Assembly: GCA_024228355.1 (NCBI GenBank)
Contig: JAAETN010000380.1
Location: 1 to 42,120 of the forward strand
Direction of reading: 5' to 3'
Length of the DNA: 42,120 nucleotides
Source: Maribacter sp.
GTDB lineage: Bacteria; Bacteroidota; Bacteroidia; Flavobacteriales; Flavobacteriaceae
The translations under genes and the position numbers were made by a program. Below, one piece after another: positions 34,520 to 42,120 of the stretch; positions within the stretch are counted from its first letter, which is position 1; every line of letters begins with the position of its first letter. The notes beneath the pieces are model-generated. The model made no database searches. It was given only the letters and a program-made list of their open reading frames with translations, and was not told where the DNA came from.

Positions 34520-35903
34520 AGGTGGCTTATTCGAAGAATTTGATGCTTTTTCCGCGAAGGCTTGGAAACAGCAAATTCAGTTTGACTTAAAAGGTGCCGA
34601 TTACAATAAAACTCTAGTTTGGGAATCCCCTGAAAGTATCCCTGTAAAACCCTTTTATCATGCTGATGATTTAAATGGAAAGCACATTGCGGAAATAGCT
34701 CCAATTACAAAATGGTCCATTGGTCAAAATATCTATGCTGGTGATGCCAAAAAAGCGAATGCTAAAGCCCTCGATATATTGGCTCGAGGAGCCGATAGTC
34801 TTAGTTTTATTATTCCCACAAGAGAAATTCAAATTGATGCTTTATTACAAAATATTGATTTAGGTAATACCCCCATTTATTTCGAAATGCAATTTTTGTC
34901 TTTTGAATACATCAAACAAATTAGGGATTACATTGGTAGTAAAAAGGCCTGCCTTTATTTGAACATAGATATCATTGGTAATTTAGCCAGTACAGGAAAT
35001 TGGTTTCAGAATATTGATAAAGACCATGAAACCCTTTCCACATTGTTGAATGAAGATTTAAATTCAAGTGCAATCAAAATTCTGGGTATTGATGTTTCTT
35101 TGTACCAAAATGCTGGAGCAAACCGGGTACAGCAACTGGCCTATGCCATGGCACATGTGAATGAATATTTGAATTTCATTAAAAACAATGCATCAAAACC
35201 ACCTAAAGAAATCGTTTTCAAAGTTGCAGTTGACACCAATTATTTCTTTGAAATCGCAAAACTAAGGGCCTTACGATTACTTTGGAATACCCTTACCATA
35301 AAATATGGCTTTGATACTAATTGCCATATCGTTGCGACTCCAACACATCGTAATAAAACTGTTTATGATCATAACATAAACCTGTTACGTACTACTACGG
35401 AATGTATGTCTGCTATTTTAGGAGGTGCCAATACGATTTATAATTTAGCTTACGATGGGATTTTTCATAAAGACAATGAATTTGCAGCACGCATTGCCCG
35501 CAACCAATTATTGATAATAAGGGAGGAAAGTTATTTTAAGCAAGTATATAATCCGTCTGATGGCTCTTATTATATCGAAAGATTAACGGAGCAAATGGCA
35601 GAAAAGGCTTTAGCCTTATTCAAGAATATCGAAACAGGTGGTGGATTTCTAAGGCAATTGAAGACACATAATATCCAGAAGAAAATCAAGGAAAGTGCCC
35701 AAAAAGAACAAAACCAATTCAACAAAAACGAAAAAATATTAGTTGGTAGCAATGACTATATCAATGATTTGGAAAGAATAAAAGATGATTTGGAACTGTA
35801 CCCATTTGTAAAAACCAAGGCACGAAAAACGCTGCTGGAACCGATAATTCCAAAACGCTTGGCTGAAGAATTGGAGAAAAAACGACTGCTATTAGAACAT
35901 TAA
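34512..35903 (+). CDS. Methylmalonyl-CoA mutase small-subunit homologue (short form, orphan)
   Basis: The 463-residue protein is clearly homologous to the 605-residue MutA at 25569-27386. Shared parts are FDLKGADYNKTLVW, YQNAGANRVQQLAYAM, RTTTECMSAILGGANTI and NPSDGSYYIERL. It stops just after the linker, so the C-terminal cobalamin-like domain is absent. I do not think it is broken, since the end KRLAEELEKKRLLLEH looks natural and the frame is clean. In several flavobacteria such a short subunit follows udk and an FtsB-like gene and precedes the large mutase gene (from memory). Here the large gene is absent from this site and parA follows after 263 bp. Confidence 0.88.
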   Translation: MSKGGLFEEFDAFSAKAWKQQIQFDLKGADYNKTLVWESPESIPVKPFYHADDLNGKHIAEIAPITKWSIGQNIYAGDAKKANAKALDILARGADSLSFIIPTREIQIDALLQNIDLGNTPIYFEMQFLSFEYIKQIRDYIGSKKACLYLNIDIIGNLASTGNWFQNIDKDHETLSTLLNEDLNSSAIKILGIDVSLYQNAGANRVQQLAYAMAHVNEYLNFIKNNASKPPKEIVFKVAVDTNYFFEIAKLRALRLLWNTLTIKYGFDTNCHIVATPTHRNKTVYDHNINLLRTTTECMSAILGGANTIYNLAYDGIFHKDNEFAARIARNQLLIIREESYFKQVYNPSDGSYYIERLTEQMAEKALALFKNIETGGGFLRQLKTHNIQKKIKESAQKEQNQFNKNEKILVGSNDYINDLERIKDDLELYPFVKTKARKTLLEPIIPKRLAEELEKKRLLLEH

Positions 35904-36166
35904 TCAGGAAACGACTATGCCACAAAGTCTATAACAAATACCAATTTCAAATTGTATTTTGAAAAATCCATACAACAAAACCCTACCTTACAATTACCAG
36001 GGGTTTAGCTTGATTGATTCGTTCAGAAAATAGACTCTAATTAGTTAAGCATTAAAACTTTAACTCAATTTAACGTCTAAGGCATTAGTTATTCACTTTG
36101 TGTTAACAAAATACATTTTTTAGCGCGATAAATAATCGTATTTTTAACCCCTAACTTACTTCGATT
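35904..36166. other. Gap before parA with no recognisable mutase remnant
   Basis: These 263 bp hold no coding frame that I can relate to a large mutase subunit. A weak hairpin AAACCC/GGGTTT (35978-36006) lies here without a T-run. An 8-bp palindrome TGTTAACA is near 36111-36118. No parS-like 16-mer was recognised. No clear promoter motif for parA was found. Confidence 0.35.
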
Positions 36167-36940
36167 ATGGGCAAGATAATTGCTATTGCAAATCAGAAAG
36201 GCGGTGTGGGTAAAACTACCACAACCGTGAACCTAGCTGCCTCGCTGGGTGTTCTTGAAAAAAAAATCCTTCTTATTGATGCCGATCCCCAGGCAAATGC
36301 GACTTCTGGATTGGGTATTGATGTTGAGCGTGTAGAAAAGGGAACGTACCAATTATTGGAGCATACCAAAAGTGCCAAGGAAACAATAATACCAACAGAT
36401 TCCCCGAATCTGGATTTAATTCCCTCACACATTGATCTAGTCGCTATTGAAATTGAATTAGTCGATAAGGATGAGCGAGAATATATGTTGAAAAAGGCGA
36501 TTACAGCGCTTAAAAACGACTACGACTATATTCTGATAGATTGTGCCCCTTCATTAGGACTGTTGACATTAAATGCGTTAACTGCGGCAGATTCGGTAAT
36601 TATTCCGATTCAATGTGAGTATTTCGCTTTAGAGGGACTAGGTAAGCTTTTGAATACCATAAAGAGTGTACAAAAAATCCATAATCCGGATTTGGATATT
36701 GAAGGGCTTTTATTGACTATGTTCGATTCAAGATTACGCCTTTCAAACCAAGTAGTGGAAGAAGTACGCAAACATTTCTCCGATATGGTATTCGACACTA
36801 TAATTCAACGAAATGTGCGACTGAGCGAGGCCCCAAGTTATGGAGAAAGTATAATTAAATATGACGCAAGTAGTAAGGGAGCGGCCAATTACCTGAATAT
36901 GGCGAACGAATTATTGAAAAAAAACAAGGAAACTGTATAG
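36167..36940 (+). CDS. parA: ParA (Soj) chromosome-partitioning ATPase
   Basis: The 257-residue Walker-type ATPase has the deviant Walker A KGGVGKTT (residues 11-18, with the signature Lys at position 11), Walker A' LLIDADPQANATSGLG, and a Walker B-like YDYILIDCAPSLG. It drives segregation of the origin region together with ParB bound to parS. It is immediately followed by parB (stop TAG then ATG), giving an operon with the usual Bacteroidota order. Confidence 0.95.
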   Translation: MGKIIAIANQKGGVGKTTTTVNLAASLGVLEKKILLIDADPQANATSGLGIDVERVEKGTYQLLEHTKSAKETIIPTDSPNLDLIPSHIDLVAIEIELVDKDEREYMLKKAITALKNDYDYILIDCAPSLGLLTLNALTAADSVIIPIQCEYFALEGLGKLLNTIKSVQKIHNPDLDIEGLLLTMFDSRLRLSNQVVEEVRKHFSDMVFDTIIQRNVRLSEAPSYGESIIKYDASSKGAANYLNMANELLKKNKETV

Positions 36941-37843
36941 ATGGCTAAAGCAACTAAAAAACAGGCGTTGGGCCGGGGTCTTTCTGCCTTATTGAAAGAT
37001 CCAGAAAATGATATCAAATCGGTATCGGATAAAAATGCCGATAAGGTTGTGGGTAATATAGTGGAGTTGGATGTTGATGCCATTGTAGTTAATCCATTTC
37101 AACCACGTTCCAATTTCAATGATGAAGCTTTACAGGAACTTGCCTCTTCAATTCGCGAACTTGGTGTTATTCAACCTATTACGGTTCGTAAATTAGACTT
37201 CAATAAATACCAACTCGTTTCAGGTGAAAGACGTTATAGGGCTTCCAAACTAATTGGGCTTGATACAATACCCGCATACATACGTATAGCCAATGACCAA
37301 GAATCTTTGGAAATGGCATTGGTAGAAAATATTCAGCGCCAAGACCTTGACCCTATTGAGATTGCACTTTCCTATCAAAGATTGATAGATGAGATTAAAC
37401 TAACTCAAGAAAAACTGAGTGAACGTGTTGGTAAAAAAAGGTCGACCATAACCAATTATATGCGGTTGTTGCGATTAGACCCCATAATCCAAACAGGCAT
37501 TCGCGATGGATTCATTAGTATGGGACATGGCAGAACCTTGGTGAATATTGAAAAGAAAGAAGATCAGATTTCGCTTTATGAAAGAATAATTGGTGAAAAT
37601 CTTTCTGTTCGGGAAACTGAACGAGCTGTGAAGGCTTACCATGAAGGTACAATAAGTTCCAAGAGTGTAAAAAAGAATCGCACTTCTCCCTCTTTTATCA
37701 AAAATGCTTCTGGTGAACTAACAAATCACCTTTCTGTCAAAGTCGCTGTCAATGCCTCAGCAAATGGTAAAGGCAAGATTACGATCCCATTCTATTCTGA
37801 GGAAGAATTCCAGCGTATAAAAAAATTAATCGTAGGTGAATAA
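36941..37843 (+). CDS. parB: ParB chromosome-partitioning protein
   Basis: The 300-residue CTPase/DNA-binding protein opens with KKQALGRGLSALL, typical of chromosomal ParB. It has the N-terminal CTP-binding region (NPFQPR, ELGVIQPI and SGERRYRA, with VENIQRQDLDPIEIA following) and a helix-turn-helix near LSERVGKKRSTITNYMRLLRL. The C-terminal dimerisation domain ends in EEFQRIKKLI. The stop overlaps the GTG start of the DUF5683 gene by 8 bases. Confidence 0.95.
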   Translation: MAKATKKQALGRGLSALLKDPENDIKSVSDKNADKVVGNIVELDVDAIVVNPFQPRSNFNDEALQELASSIRELGVIQPITVRKLDFNKYQLVSGERRYRASKLIGLDTIPAYIRIANDQESLEMALVENIQRQDLDPIEIALSYQRLIDEIKLTQEKLSERVGKKRSTITNYMRLLRLDPIIQTGIRDGFISMGHGRTLVNIEKKEDQISLYERIIGENLSVRETERAVKAYHEGTISSKSVKKNRTSPSFIKNASGELTNHLSVKVAVNASANGKGKITIPFYSEEEFQRIKKLIVGE

Positions 37844-38483
37844 ATCCCTCACAACATTCGTTTTTTCATTTCTTTTTATTTGGGCCTGTTCGGCTCAGAA
37901 CAAAGAGGTGCCGGAAAATGCAAAAGATTCCCTAAAAACAAACTTGAGACAAGAAGGGATTGTTGTCCAGGATACCATTTTCGAAAAAAGAAAGAAGATC
38001 AATCCATTGGCACCCAGCAAAGCAGCATTTTATTCTGCTGTTTTACCTGGCCTTGGGCAGATCTACAATAAACGGTATTGGAAGGTCCCCATTGTCTATG
38101 CCGTTATCGGTACTGGAGTTTACGCCTACACCTATAATGATGATCTTTACGACCGTTTCAGGACTGCTTTTAAAAGAAGGCAGGCAGGGTTTACAGATGA
38201 TGAGTTTTACGATATTAATGGGGATAATCCCATTGGCGCCGATCCAGATTTAGACACAGATGATTTAGAGCGACAGCAGGAGAATTATCAACGGGATCGC
38301 GATCTTGCCTTGGTTATTACCATAGCCATGTATGCCCTTAATATTATAGATGCCAATGTGGATGCACATCTTAAGCAATTCAATATAGATGAGGATTTAA
38401 GTATGGATTTTAAGCCATATTTAGATCTGAATCCGATAACCAATGATCCTAATTATGGGATTGCCTTTACTATTAAATTTTAA
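37836..38483 (+). CDS. DUF5683 domain-containing exported protein
   Basis: The 215-residue product starts at a GTG inside the parB end (overlap 37836-37843). It has a signal peptide with a hydrophobic core (FVFSFLFIWACSAQ), which could also be a lipobox ending at Cys18. The DUF5683 core includes SAVLPGLGQIYNKRYWKVPIVY and a later helix LALVITIAMYALNIIDANVDAHL. This domain is widespread and unassigned in Bacteroidota and is probably membrane-associated. It is in the same unit as parB and dapB. Confidence 0.85.
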   Translation: MNKSLTTFVFSFLFIWACSAQNKEVPENAKDSLKTNLRQEGIVVQDTIFEKRKKINPLAPSKAAFYSAVLPGLGQIYNKRYWKVPIVYAVIGTGVYAYTYNDDLYDRFRTAFKRRQAGFTDDEFYDINGDNPIGADPDLDTDDLERQQENYQRDRDLALVITIAMYALNIIDANVDAHLKQFNIDEDLSMDFKPYLDLNPITNDPNYGIAFTIKF

Positions 38484-38487
38484 CAGC

Positions 38488-39189
38488 ATGAATATAGGCT
38501 TGTTCGGATACGGAAAAATGGGTAGGATGATTGAGCAAGTTGCGTTGGAAAGAGGTCATGATATTGTGGCCAAAATAGATATTGACTCCATCGAAATTGA
38601 TTTTTCAGAAATGGATGTTGCCATTGATTTCAGTATGCCAACTGCTGCCTATGAAAATATTAAACAGTGTATTAAAAATAACGTCCCGATAATCTCAGGA
38701 ACAACCGGTTGGCTTGATGATTATGACAACGCTGTAACATATTGCAAAGAACAAAATGGTGCCTTTATTTATGCATCAAATTATAGTTTGGGAGTGAATA
38801 TTTTTTTTGAATTGAATGAATATCTAGCCAAGATGATGAAAAATATGGAGCAATATAAAGTGACCATGGAAGAAATACACCATACCCAAAAATTGGATGC
38901 CCCAAGCGGAACGGCCATTACCTTGGCAGAAGGTGTTATTGGAAATTCCAGATATAAGAATTGGAGCCTTGATCAATGTGGTGAAGATGATATTAGCATT
39001 ACATCGAAAAGATTGGATGCGGTTGCAGGAACCCATATTGTTGATTACGAAAGTAATGTGGACAGCATTGAAATAAAGCATACAGCCCATAATCGTGAAG
39101 GATTTGCCTTGGGAGCGGTTATCGCAGCAGAGTGGATTCGAGGAAAATCTGGGATTTTCTCAATGCGCGATGTGTTAAACCTTGGTTAA
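38488..39189 (+). CDS. dapB: 4-hydroxy-tetrahydrodipicolinate reductase
   Basis: DapB makes tetrahydrodipicolinate for lysine and meso-diaminopimelate synthesis, using NAD(P)H. The 233-residue product is short as in other Bacteroidota. It starts with the Rossmann motif NIGLFGYGKMGRM and has VAIDFSMPTA, SGTTGW, the catalytic EIHHTQKLDAPSGTA and a final RDVLNLG. I start at 38488 because the ATG gives the Rossmann fold directly; an upstream in-frame ATG at 38443 lies inside the DUF5683 gene and adds a non-homologous leader. Confidence 0.94.
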   Translation: MNIGLFGYGKMGRMIEQVALERGHDIVAKIDIDSIEIDFSEMDVAIDFSMPTAAYENIKQCIKNNVPIISGTTGWLDDYDNAVTYCKEQNGAFIYASNYSLGVNIFFELNEYLAKMMKNMEQYKVTMEEIHHTQKLDAPSGTAITLAEGVIGNSRYKNWSLDQCGEDDISITSKRLDAVAGTHIVDYESNVDSIEIKHTAHNREGFALGAVIAAEWIRGKSGIFSMRDVLNLG

Positions 39190-39287
39190 CGAATACAATA
39201 AATGAACTGTAAAAGCACTTAATTGCATAGTAATTGAACTTAAATTTAAAACGGTTCAACCATACTTTAATTAAATTATAAGATTAC

Positions 39288-40997
39288 ATGAACGGTACCC
39301 AGTGGATTATATTTATTTTGATTGTTCAGGTCATTCATTTTCTAGGGACTTGGAAATTATATGTAAAGGCGGGAAGAAAAGCATGGGAAGCGGCTGTACC
39401 CATTTATAATGCGATTGTCCTAATGCAAATAATAAATCGGCCAAAATGGTGGGTGATATTACTTTTCATCCCGATAATAAACTTGTTAATGTTCCCGGTC
39501 ATATGGGTTGAGACTATTCGAAGTTTTGGTAGAAATAGTCAAATGGAATCCTGGATCGTTGTGCTCACCTTAGGTTTTTACATTTTTTATGTGAATTATG
39601 CCTTGGATGTAAAATATGTTGAAGGCCGTAGTTTACATCCCAAAACCGCATTGGGAGAATGGGTAAGCTCTATAGTGTTTGCCGTAGTGGCTGCCACATT
39701 GGTACATACCTATTTTATTCAGCCCTATGTAATCCCTACCGGTTCTTTGGAAAAAACATTGCGTATTGGAGATTTTCTATTTGTGAGCAAATTTCATTAT
39801 GGAGCGCGGACACCAATGACAACAGTAGCTGCTCCTATGGTACATGATACTCTTCCATTAGTGGGAATACGATCATATTTGAATAATCCACAATTGCCGT
39901 ATTTTAGGCTCCCAGGCTTTAAAAAAATAAAAAGAAATGAGATAGTCGTCTTTAGTTGGCCAGCTGACACTGTTCGTATTTTCTTTAAAAAAGAAAAAGG
40001 TGTCAAAAAACCCATTGACAAAAAATCGAATTATGTAAAACGCTGTGTGGGCGTTCCCGGTGATTCCTTAGCTGTGCTTGACGGTTATGTTCAAATAAAT
40101 GGGCAACAAACAGTACTACCTGATAGGGCCTTACCGCAATATGATTTTGTGGCCTATGCCCAAAAAGGCGTCTCCTCAAGATTGTTGAAAGAACTGGGGG
40201 TTACTGATTTTAATAGAATCTATATTACATCCCAATTGAATCAAAATCAATTTGATCAAATCAGCAAGTACCTTCTGGGTAGCCGAAGAGGTGAATCTGG
40301 AAATATTGAACTGATTACCAATCATTTGGGAATACCAACAAAAGTCATCAGAAGTGCTGGTTTATCTTTAAAGGAACAAACTGATAGGCAACGAATGTTA
40401 ACAATAACTGATGACTTAGCCGATAAATTGAGAAGTAATGCAGCTATTGATTCGGTAATTAAAACTATCGAATCAAAAGGTGAAAAAGGATATAATATTT
40501 TTCCACAGGATAACTCATACGCATGGAACAATGACAACTTTGGACCAATTTACATTCCCGAAAAGGGTAAGACTGTTCCTTTGAACCTGGAAGTATTGCC
40601 AGTTTATAAAAAAATAATCAAGGATTATGAAGGAAACACGATTTCTGTCAATGGCAATCAGATAAGTGTAAATGGTGACATTACTGACGCCTACACTTTT
40701 AAACAAGATTACTATTGGATGATGGGCGACAATCGTGACCATTCTGAAGACAGCAGAACATGGGGGTTTGTACCTGAAAACCATATTGTTGGAACTCCTA
40801 TTTTTATTTGGATGAGTATAGACAATTTTAAGGATGGATGGCGCAATTGGAAAATACGATGGGATCGTGTATTCACAACAGTTCATGGTAATGGAGAACC
40901 TATTTCATATTTCAAATACTTCCTTATTGTTTTAGGTGGTTGGTTTGTTTTTGACTTTTTTAGAAAAAGAAGGAAAAAGACGGGAAGTTCAAAGTAG
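39288..40997 (+). CDS. lepB: Signal peptidase I (long Bacteroidota type)
   Basis: This inner-membrane peptidase removes signal peptides. The 569-residue protein is much longer than the ~320-residue E. coli enzyme. Several hydrophobic segments fill the first 140 residues. Catalytic Ser153 lies in VIPTGSLEKTL and general base Lys251 in VKRCVGVPGD. The C-terminal MMGDNRDHSEDSRTWGFVP box follows. About 200 extra residues separate the Lys motif from that box, an insertion typical of this phylum. A final hydrophobic helix (YFLIVLGGWFVFDFF) precedes a basic tail. Confidence 0.93.
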   Translation: MNGTQWIIFILIVQVIHFLGTWKLYVKAGRKAWEAAVPIYNAIVLMQIINRPKWWVILLFIPIINLLMFPVIWVETIRSFGRNSQMESWIVVLTLGFYIFYVNYALDVKYVEGRSLHPKTALGEWVSSIVFAVVAATLVHTYFIQPYVIPTGSLEKTLRIGDFLFVSKFHYGARTPMTTVAAPMVHDTLPLVGIRSYLNNPQLPYFRLPGFKKIKRNEIVVFSWPADTVRIFFKKEKGVKKPIDKKSNYVKRCVGVPGDSLAVLDGYVQINGQQTVLPDRALPQYDFVAYAQKGVSSRLLKELGVTDFNRIYITSQLNQNQFDQISKYLLGSRRGESGNIELITNHLGIPTKVIRSAGLSLKEQTDRQRMLTITDDLADKLRSNAAIDSVIKTIESKGEKGYNIFPQDNSYAWNNDNFGPIYIPEKGKTVPLNLEVLPVYKKIIKDYEGNTISVNGNQISVNGDITDAYTFKQDYYWMMGDNRDHSEDSRTWGFVPENHIVGTPIFIWMSIDNFKDGWRNWKIRWDRVFTTVHGNGEPISYFKYFLIVLGGWFVFDFFRKRRKKTGSSK

Positions 40998-41030
40998 TTG
41001 TTAGTACAAATAAAAATCAAATGTTTTAAA

Positions 41031-41666
41031 GTGAAACTACTGCTTCACCCAACATATTTTCCTAGTGTAATGACCTTTGCAAGCTTGGTTCAAAATGAAG
41101 TTATTTGGGAAATAGAGGATAACTACCAGAAACAAACCTATAGAAATCGTTGTTATATAAGCACTGACCAGGGGAAACATATCCTTAGTCTCCCGATTAA
41201 ACATGTGGGTGGTGATCAGGGAAGGCAAAAATACAAGTTTGTTCAACTTGAGAACGAATATCAATGGCAACGACAACATTGGCGTACCTTACAGACTGCT
41301 TATAGAACATCTCCCTTCTTCGAGTATTATGAGGATGAAATTGCTCCGCTATTTGAATTGAAATATAAGTATCTAATGGATTTTAATTTCAAAACCATTG
41401 AAGTTATCTGCGATTGTCTTCAAATTGAAATGCCCACATTACGAACACAGAATTATGAGATCGATGTACCTCGAAATATTTTGGACACCCGATTTTTGGT
41501 AAGATGCAAGAAGGAACAGGAATTTGAACAGCAAGAGTATGTTCAAGTGTTTGGGGATAGACATGGGTTTATAAAAAACACCAGCGTTTTGGATCTTTTG
41601 TTCAACGAAGGCACCAATACTTTGTCTTATTTGAAAAATATTAATCCAAGTTTTACCAATGCTTAG
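41031..41666 (+). CDS. WbqC family protein
   Basis: The 211-residue product begins VKLLLHPTYFPSV and continues with EDNYQKQTYRNRCYI, LPIKHVGG and WQRQHWRTLQTAYRTSPFFEYY, the conserved pattern of WbqC-like proteins found near O-antigen and surface-sugar genes. The biochemical role is unknown. I start at the GTG at 41031, where the homology begins, 33 bases after the lepB stop; the TTG at 40998 would add a leader lacking family likeness. The 3' end overlaps the next gene by 8 bases. Confidence 0.88.
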   Translation: MKLLLHPTYFPSVMTFASLVQNEVIWEIEDNYQKQTYRNRCYISTDQGKHILSLPIKHVGGDQGRQKYKFVQLENEYQWQRQHWRTLQTAYRTSPFFEYYEDEIAPLFELKYKYLMDFNFKTIEVICDCLQIEMPTLRTQNYEIDVPRNILDTRFLVRCKKEQEFEQQEYVQVFGDRHGFIKNTSVLDLLFNEGTNTLSYLKNINPSFTNA

Positions 41667-41982
41667 GATCTTCCTACATTATGGCATTCATTTCATTGTT
41701 CCCATATTCGTTGCATTTTACTTTTTCAAAGAGCACAGCATTAAAATAGCCATCATCTTACTTCTTGGGATACTTATCGATATCGACCATCTTTTGACTA
41801 TACCCATTTTCGATTCCAACCGTTGCAGTATTAATTTTCACCCATTACATAGCATTTGGGCGATTATTTGCTACACAATATTTTTGCTTTTCAAGAAAAC
41901 CCGAATCCTCGGACTTGCCCTTTTAATACATATTCTGGCAGATACTATGGATTGCCTATTGCTATTCCTTCAATCGGAATGA
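41659..41982 (+). CDS. DUF6122 family membrane protein
   Basis: The 107-residue protein has three to four hydrophobic helices with His/Asp-rich loops: LHYGIHFIVPIF at the start, GILIDIDHLL in the middle and INFHPLHSIW after it, then IHILADTMDCLL. The DIDH and FHPLHS motifs resemble membrane-bound metal-dependent hydrolases (DUF457/YdjM-like), but no activity is known. The gene starts inside the wbqC-like gene (41659-41666) and its end overlaps a convergent gene by 21 bases. Confidence 0.8.
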   Translation: MLRIFLHYGIHFIVPIFVAFYFFKEHSIKIAIILLLGILIDIDHLLTIPIFDSNRCSINFHPLHSIWAIICYTIFLLFKKTRILGLALLIHILADTMDCLLLFLQSE

Positions 41983-42120
41983 GGCCATTACAGGTTCATG
42001 GTCGGATAATCTTACATCAAAATTTTTATGGGATTTTATTTCCATCTCTGGATCTGTTAGGATAAAATCAATTCGAAACGGCAAGAATTTAAGATTATAC
42101 GTGCTACCAAGTCCAAAGCC
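41962..42120 (-). CDS. Endonuclease/exonuclease/phosphatase family protein, C-terminal part (5' end outside window)
   Basis: On the minus strand a frame from the window edge to a TAG at 41962-41964 encodes 52 residues. FLPFRIDFILTDPE is followed after about 14 residues by VRLSDHEPVMASFRLKE, which is the C-terminal motif of the EEP superfamily (SDHxPV, with the catalytic Asp-His pair). The rest lies beyond the window. It may be an envelope-associated nuclease or phosphatase like other flavobacterial EEP proteins, but specificity cannot be judged. Its end overlaps the DUF6122 gene by 21 bases tail to tail. Confidence 0.8.
   Translation of the reverse strand, partial: GFGLGSTYNLKFLPFRIDFILTDPEMEIKSHKNFDVRLSDHEPVMASFRLKE

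Noticed and set aside
34512-35903. Truncated pseudogene of mutA
   Set aside because: The frame is intact for 463 codons, the conserved blocks remain and the end looks natural. Short small subunits without the cobalamin-like domain occur in flavobacteria.
35904-36166. Remnant of a large mutase subunit after the orphan small subunit
   Set aside because: I read this gap for sequence resembling the MutB N-terminus and saw none, unlike the clear remnant at 14740.
36100-36166. parS site upstream of parA
   Set aside because: The TGTTAACA palindrome and a CGAT/ATCG repeat here do not resemble the 16-bp parS consensus.

Overview
The window is chromosomal DNA from a member of the Bacteroidota, most likely a marine Flavobacteriaceae (inference). 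The signs are low G+C, very weak Shine-Dalgarno signals, TTG-N(20-21)-TAnnTTTG-like promoter motifs, a parA-parB-DUF5683-dapB-lepB-wbqC-DUF6122 run that I recognise as core flavobacterial gene order, and a long Bacteroidota-type LepB. No rRNA, tRNA, CRISPR array or intact insertion sequence was seen.

Layout. (1) 1-4508: the 3' end of a GH3 glycosidase and anmK (cell-wall sugar recycling), separated by an oppositely oriented pair, a Tat-exported Gfo/Idh/MocA oxidoreductase and a DUF1080 lipoprotein. (2) 4528-17053: an acetate/short-chain carboxylate locus. It holds a DnaQ-like exonuclease and a CNB-CBS-DUF294 nucleotidyltransferase protein on the minus strand. On the plus strand are an InsA-like zinc-finger/HTH protein, a porin, a two-subunit Na+/solute symporter (DUF4212 + SSS), a small membrane protein, an SSS-STAC histidine kinase (CrbS/CbrA type), a receiver-only response regulator, a small membrane protein, a decayed propionyl-CoA synthetase remnant that no gene track would show, and intact acs. 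(3) 17137-18354: a Bcr/CflA-type MFS transporter. (4) 18473-23396: an ATP-dependent acyl-CoA (probably propionyl-CoA) carboxylase operon (biotin carrier, biotin carboxylase, carboxyltransferase) and the mutase chaperone meaB. (5) 23440-33053: eight tightly packed minus-strand genes, mce-mmdA-oadG-biotin carrier-oadB-CoA transferase-mutA-mutB. (6) 33572-35903: udk, an FtsB/DivIC-like division protein and an orphan short methylmalonyl-CoA mutase small subunit. (7) 36167-42120: parA, parB, a DUF5683 gene, dapB, lepB, a WbqC-family gene, a DUF6122 gene and the 3' end of an endonuclease/exonuclease/phosphatase gene.

How the parts fit. Region 5 encodes every step of the classical succinate-to-propionate cycle: CoA transfer, mutase, epimerase and a Na+-pumping biotin decarboxylase. 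Region 4 encodes the ATP-driven carboxylation that runs the other way. Region 2 supplies Na+-dependent carboxylate uptake, CoA activation and a sensor resembling the bacterial 'acetate switch'. I infer a sodium-linked C2/C3 carboxylate module about 29 kb long. The strongest unexpected observation is the 114-codon, single-frame corpse of a prpE-like gene at 14740-15081, directly upstream of acs. Other points of interest are direct repeats over the promoter of the zinc-finger/HTH gene, a kinase paired with an output-less receiver, related dyads in front of mutA and mce, and a second, orphan mutase small subunit.
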